A stretch of DNA of 6,987 nucleotides, taken from NCBI GenBank assembly GCA_937885235.1, contig CAKZZK010000128.1, forward strand, positions 1 through 6,987. Direction: 5' to 3'. The stretch's first letter is position 1. Every line of letters begins with the position of its first letter. Below are positions 5,338 to 6,987 of the stretch, piece after piece. Both the position numbers and the translations under genes were made by a program. The notes beneath the pieces are model-generated. The model worked only from the letters and a program-made list of their open reading frames with translations. It did not search any database and was not told the origin of the DNA. The stretch is from an uncultured Treponema sp. (GTDB lineage Bacteria > Spirochaetota > Spirochaetia > Treponematales > Treponemataceae).

Positions 5338-6765
5338 TTACTGGACGCGCCCCATCTGGGACACCTTTTCAAGGCGGGCAAGGGCTTTCTGGTTTGCCTC
5401 TTCCGCAGCCTTGCTCAGCTTTTCAGTGACCGTGTTGATATTGTTTACCATATATACAGGCTGCTGGGTGGCATCAAGGCAGTCGCGCCACAGAGAGCTT
5501 TCGGGGTCAACAGTGTTGCGCTTAAGCGTCGCCATAGTGATGGGGATATGCACATACTTGTCATGCACAAGGCCGATGACAATCTTGGTCTTGCCCGCCA
5601 TAGCCGCATGAACGGCGTTGTTGCCAAGCCGCTCGCAGTAAATGGAATCATTTGCCGTAGTAACGGATGCGCGAACCTCGTAGCTGGGGTCTATGTATTT
5701 GAGGTTGATGTGTATCTTCTTGTTGGCGAAATACTCAATAATCTGGTCGCGCAGATAGGTGCCGATATCCGCAAGCTTCTTGTTGCCGGAAGCATCTGTC
5801 TGGTTCGTGGTAGTGAGCAGCTCCTGCCCCGCCCCCTCGGCAACGACGATGACCGCGTGGTGGCGCCGTGCCAGACGCTGTTCAAGATGAGCAAGGAAGC
5901 CGTTGGGACCGTCCATGTCAAAGGGCACTTCGGGGATAAGGCAGAAGTTCGCCTCGTGGCTTGCAATGGCGGCAGACGTGGCAATAAAGCCAGACTCGCG
6001 TCCCATCAGCTTTATGAGACCAATACCGTTTATCTGGGAATGGGCTTCCATGTGGCAGGAATTGATGGCGCTTGTCGCTTTCTGGACAGCGGTCTCAAAG
6101 CCAAATGAGCGGTCGATGAATTCAAGGTCATTGTCCACCGTCTTTGGAATGCCGACCACGGCAATCTTAAGGCCGCGGCGGGTAATCTCATTGCCAATGT
6201 CGAGTGCGCCACGCTGGGTTCCGTCACCGCCGATAATAAACATAACGTTGATGTTGAGCCTTTCGATTGAATCCACAATGTCGGACACACGGTCTCCGCC
6301 GCCGCGAGAGGTACCAAGGAAGGAGCCGCCTATCTTATGGATGGTATCCACATTGTCTGGATTGAGTTCCACCGTATCATAGCCCTGCTCGGTGAAAAAG
6401 CCCTTGTAGCCAAAGCGCACACCGCGGATGCGGCGCACGCCGTAACGGTTCCACAGGCAGCGGACCACTGCGCGGATAACGTCGTTCAAACCGGGGCAGA
6501 GGCCGCCGCAGGTACAGATACCGGCGGTGACATGGGCGGGGTTGAAGTAGATGTATTCCCTCGGACCAGCCTTTTCCATGAGGTTGGTAACATCGTTCGC
6601 ATCCCCCTTGTCATCGGCGAATACGTTCACCAGATTGCGGACGAACGTCGTATTTTTTACGTACAACGCACGGAACTTACCGTGCTCGCGGGAAAGCTCA
6701 ATCGGAGACGGAACCTTGCATTCCCCCAAATTTTCAACTGTGAAATCGTATTTCATTGTGCTCAT
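5338..6765 (-). CDS. pfk: 6-phosphofructokinase, plant/trypanosome type (probably ATP-dependent)
   Basis: Cytosolic glycolytic enzyme (475 aa) that phosphorylates fructose 6-phosphate to fructose 1,6-bisphosphate. Motifs in order are GGLCPGLN (87-94), GGDGT (179-183), PKTVDND (207-213) with catalytic Asp211, MGRESGF (254-260) and PSYEVRA (360-366), followed by AVHAAMAGKT. Gly182 in GGDGT occupies the position that is Gly104 in E. coli PfkA and Asp in pyrophosphate-dependent enzymes, so ATP is the likely donor. Lys208 is the pyrophosphate-type residue at the second site, a mix known from ATP-using plant and trypanosome enzymes. An N-terminal extension of about 75 residues makes it much longer than PfkA (~320) and similar to the trypanosome enzyme. 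The start at 6765 has GAGGGG 6 bases upstream; Met4 is a possible alternative. No clear terminator follows. Donor specificity remains an inference. Confidence 0.92.
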   Translation of the reverse strand: MSTMKYDFTVENLGECKVPSPIELSREHGKFRALYVKNTTFVRNLVNVFADDKGDANDVTNLMEKAGPREYIYFNPAHVTAGICTCGGLCPGLNDVIRAVVRCLWNRYGVRRIRGVRFGYKGFFTEQGYDTVELNPDNVDTIHKIGGSFLGTSRGGGDRVSDIVDSIERLNINVMFIIGGDGTQRGALDIGNEITRRGLKIAVVGIPKTVDNDLEFIDRSFGFETAVQKATSAINSCHMEAHSQINGIGLIKLMGRESGFIATSAAIASHEANFCLIPEVPFDMDGPNGFLAHLEQRLARRHHAVIVVAEGAGQELLTTTNQTDASGNKKLADIGTYLRDQIIEYFANKKIHINLKYIDPSYEVRASVTTANDSIYCERLGNNAVHAAMAGKTKIVIGLVHDKYVHIPITMATLKRNTVDPESSLWRDCLDATQQPVYMVNNINTVTEKLSKAAEEANQKALARLEKVSQMGRVQ

Positions 6766-6780
6766 TAAGAACCCCTCGAT

Positions 6781-6795
6781 AGAATTATAAATTCT
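6781..6795 (-). promoter_or_regulatory. pfk -10 element inside a palindrome
   Basis: On the minus strand a perfect TATAAT lies at 6784-6789, within the dyad AGAATT-ATA-AATTCT (6781-6795). No good -35 is seen at 16-18 bases. The expected start near 6777 would give a leader of about 12 bases that begins at the Shine-Dalgarno GAGGGG (6772-6777). The palindrome could bind a regulator or be a by-product of AT-richness. Confidence 0.5.
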
Positions 6796-6861
6796 AGGAT
6801 AAAGGGAAACATCAAAAAAAGCAAGATACTATCTGCACAATTCCGCCATTTCATGATAAAA

Positions 6862-6879
6862 TTAAAAATCCATTTTTAA
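6862..6879. repeat. AT-rich 18-bp inverted repeat
   Basis: TTAAAAAT (6862-6869) and ATTTTTAA (6872-6879) are perfect inverted arms around CC. The centre is too short for an RNA hairpin with all pairs formed. It may be curved DNA or a protein site upstream of pfk, or chance in AT-rich sequence. Confidence 0.4.
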
Positions 6880-6907
6880 CTTCATACATAAGTCCTGTAA
6901 AGTCAAT

Positions 6908-6934
6908 AAAAAAGCCCTACTCTCTCGCGGAGCT
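6908..6934 (-). terminator. weak possible terminator for a gene to the right
   Basis: Read on the minus strand, AGCTC (6930-6934) can pair with GGGCT (6913-6917) through five pairs, one of them G-U, around a 12-base loop. Six T residues (6908-6913) follow directly. The stem is short. It would fit the end of a minus-strand transcript entering from beyond the right edge. Confidence 0.3.
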
Positions 6935-6950
6935 ATTATTCGTAAGGGAA

Positions 6951-6982
6951 TTTGTCGCAAGAATTCGAAAGCGACTTTGTCG
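6951..6982. repeat. compound direct and inverted repeat at the right edge
   Basis: TTTGTCG occurs at 6951-6957 and again at 6976-6982 (25-base period). GTCGC (6954-6958) and GCGAC (6971-6975) are inverted around a centre that holds the palindromes GAATTC (6961-6966) and TTCGAA (6964-6969). CGAC-TTT-GTCG (6972-6982) adds a second small dyad. The structure is cut by the window end, so its full extent is unknown. Confidence 0.5.
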
Positions 6983-6987
6983 TATAT

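Noticed and set aside
5302..6768. Long plus-strand frames opposite pfk (5302-6108 and 6337-6768)
   Set aside because: Both are mirror frames of a strongly conserved enzyme gene and lack domains and ribosome binding sites.
6862..6987. Partial coding region entering from the right edge
   Set aside because: Forty-one open codons can occur by chance, codon use differs from the neighbours, and the stretch contains palindromes and a possible terminator; kept only as a finding.
1..6987. CRISPR array, tRNA, rRNA, insertion sequence or phage genes
   Set aside because: No regularly spaced repeats, cloverleaf, transposase or terminal inverted repeats of that kind were seen.

Overview
The window is an ordinary, densely packed chromosomal stretch of a diderm bacterium, probably a spirochaete and perhaps a Treponema. 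The reasons are the plant/trypanosome-type phosphofructokinase with a long N-terminal extension, lipoprotein-like signal peptides with loose lipoboxes, and a methionine-type ABC cassette. This assignment is an inference from protein style; no rRNA or other marker is present. Coding DNA is moderately GC-rich, and the last ~130 bases at the right edge look more AT-rich.

Layout from left to right. Positions 67-963 (minus strand) hold a two-gene unit: an HD-domain 5'-deoxynucleotidase-like phosphohydrolase followed by acylphosphatase. A compact divergent promoter region (964-1054) separates it from a plus-strand methionine-uptake cassette: metN (ATPase with NIL sensor domain), metI (permease, ATGA overlap with metN) and metQ (substrate-binding protein). 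metQ has its own strong promoter and a leader with two hairpins. The cassette ends at a clear rho-independent terminator (3666-3694). Next on the plus strand is an exported endonuclease/exonuclease/phosphatase-fold protein (3766-4737). It runs tail-to-tail into a small minus-strand lipoprotein of unknown function (4734-5216), and the two stop codons share a TTAA. A 12-bp inverted repeat with a 46-bp centre (5243-5312) lies between that lipoprotein and a minus-strand 6-phosphofructokinase (5338-6765). The right-hand 222 bases hold the pfk promoter and several dyads.

How the genes work together: MetN, MetI and MetQ form one importer, with MetQ delivering substrate to a MetI dimer powered by a MetN dimer. 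The NIL domain suggests feedback by internal methionine. The other genes (nucleotide and acyl-phosphate housekeeping, glycolysis, two exported proteins) have no evident functional link to it. I did not find a convincing undescribed system. The most notable signals are regulatory and architectural: back-to-back promoters with almost no 5' leader, an operator-like dyad centred on the metN -10, tandem hairpins before metQ, a MetQ without any cysteine, the shared-stop convergent pair and the 12-bp inverted repeat.
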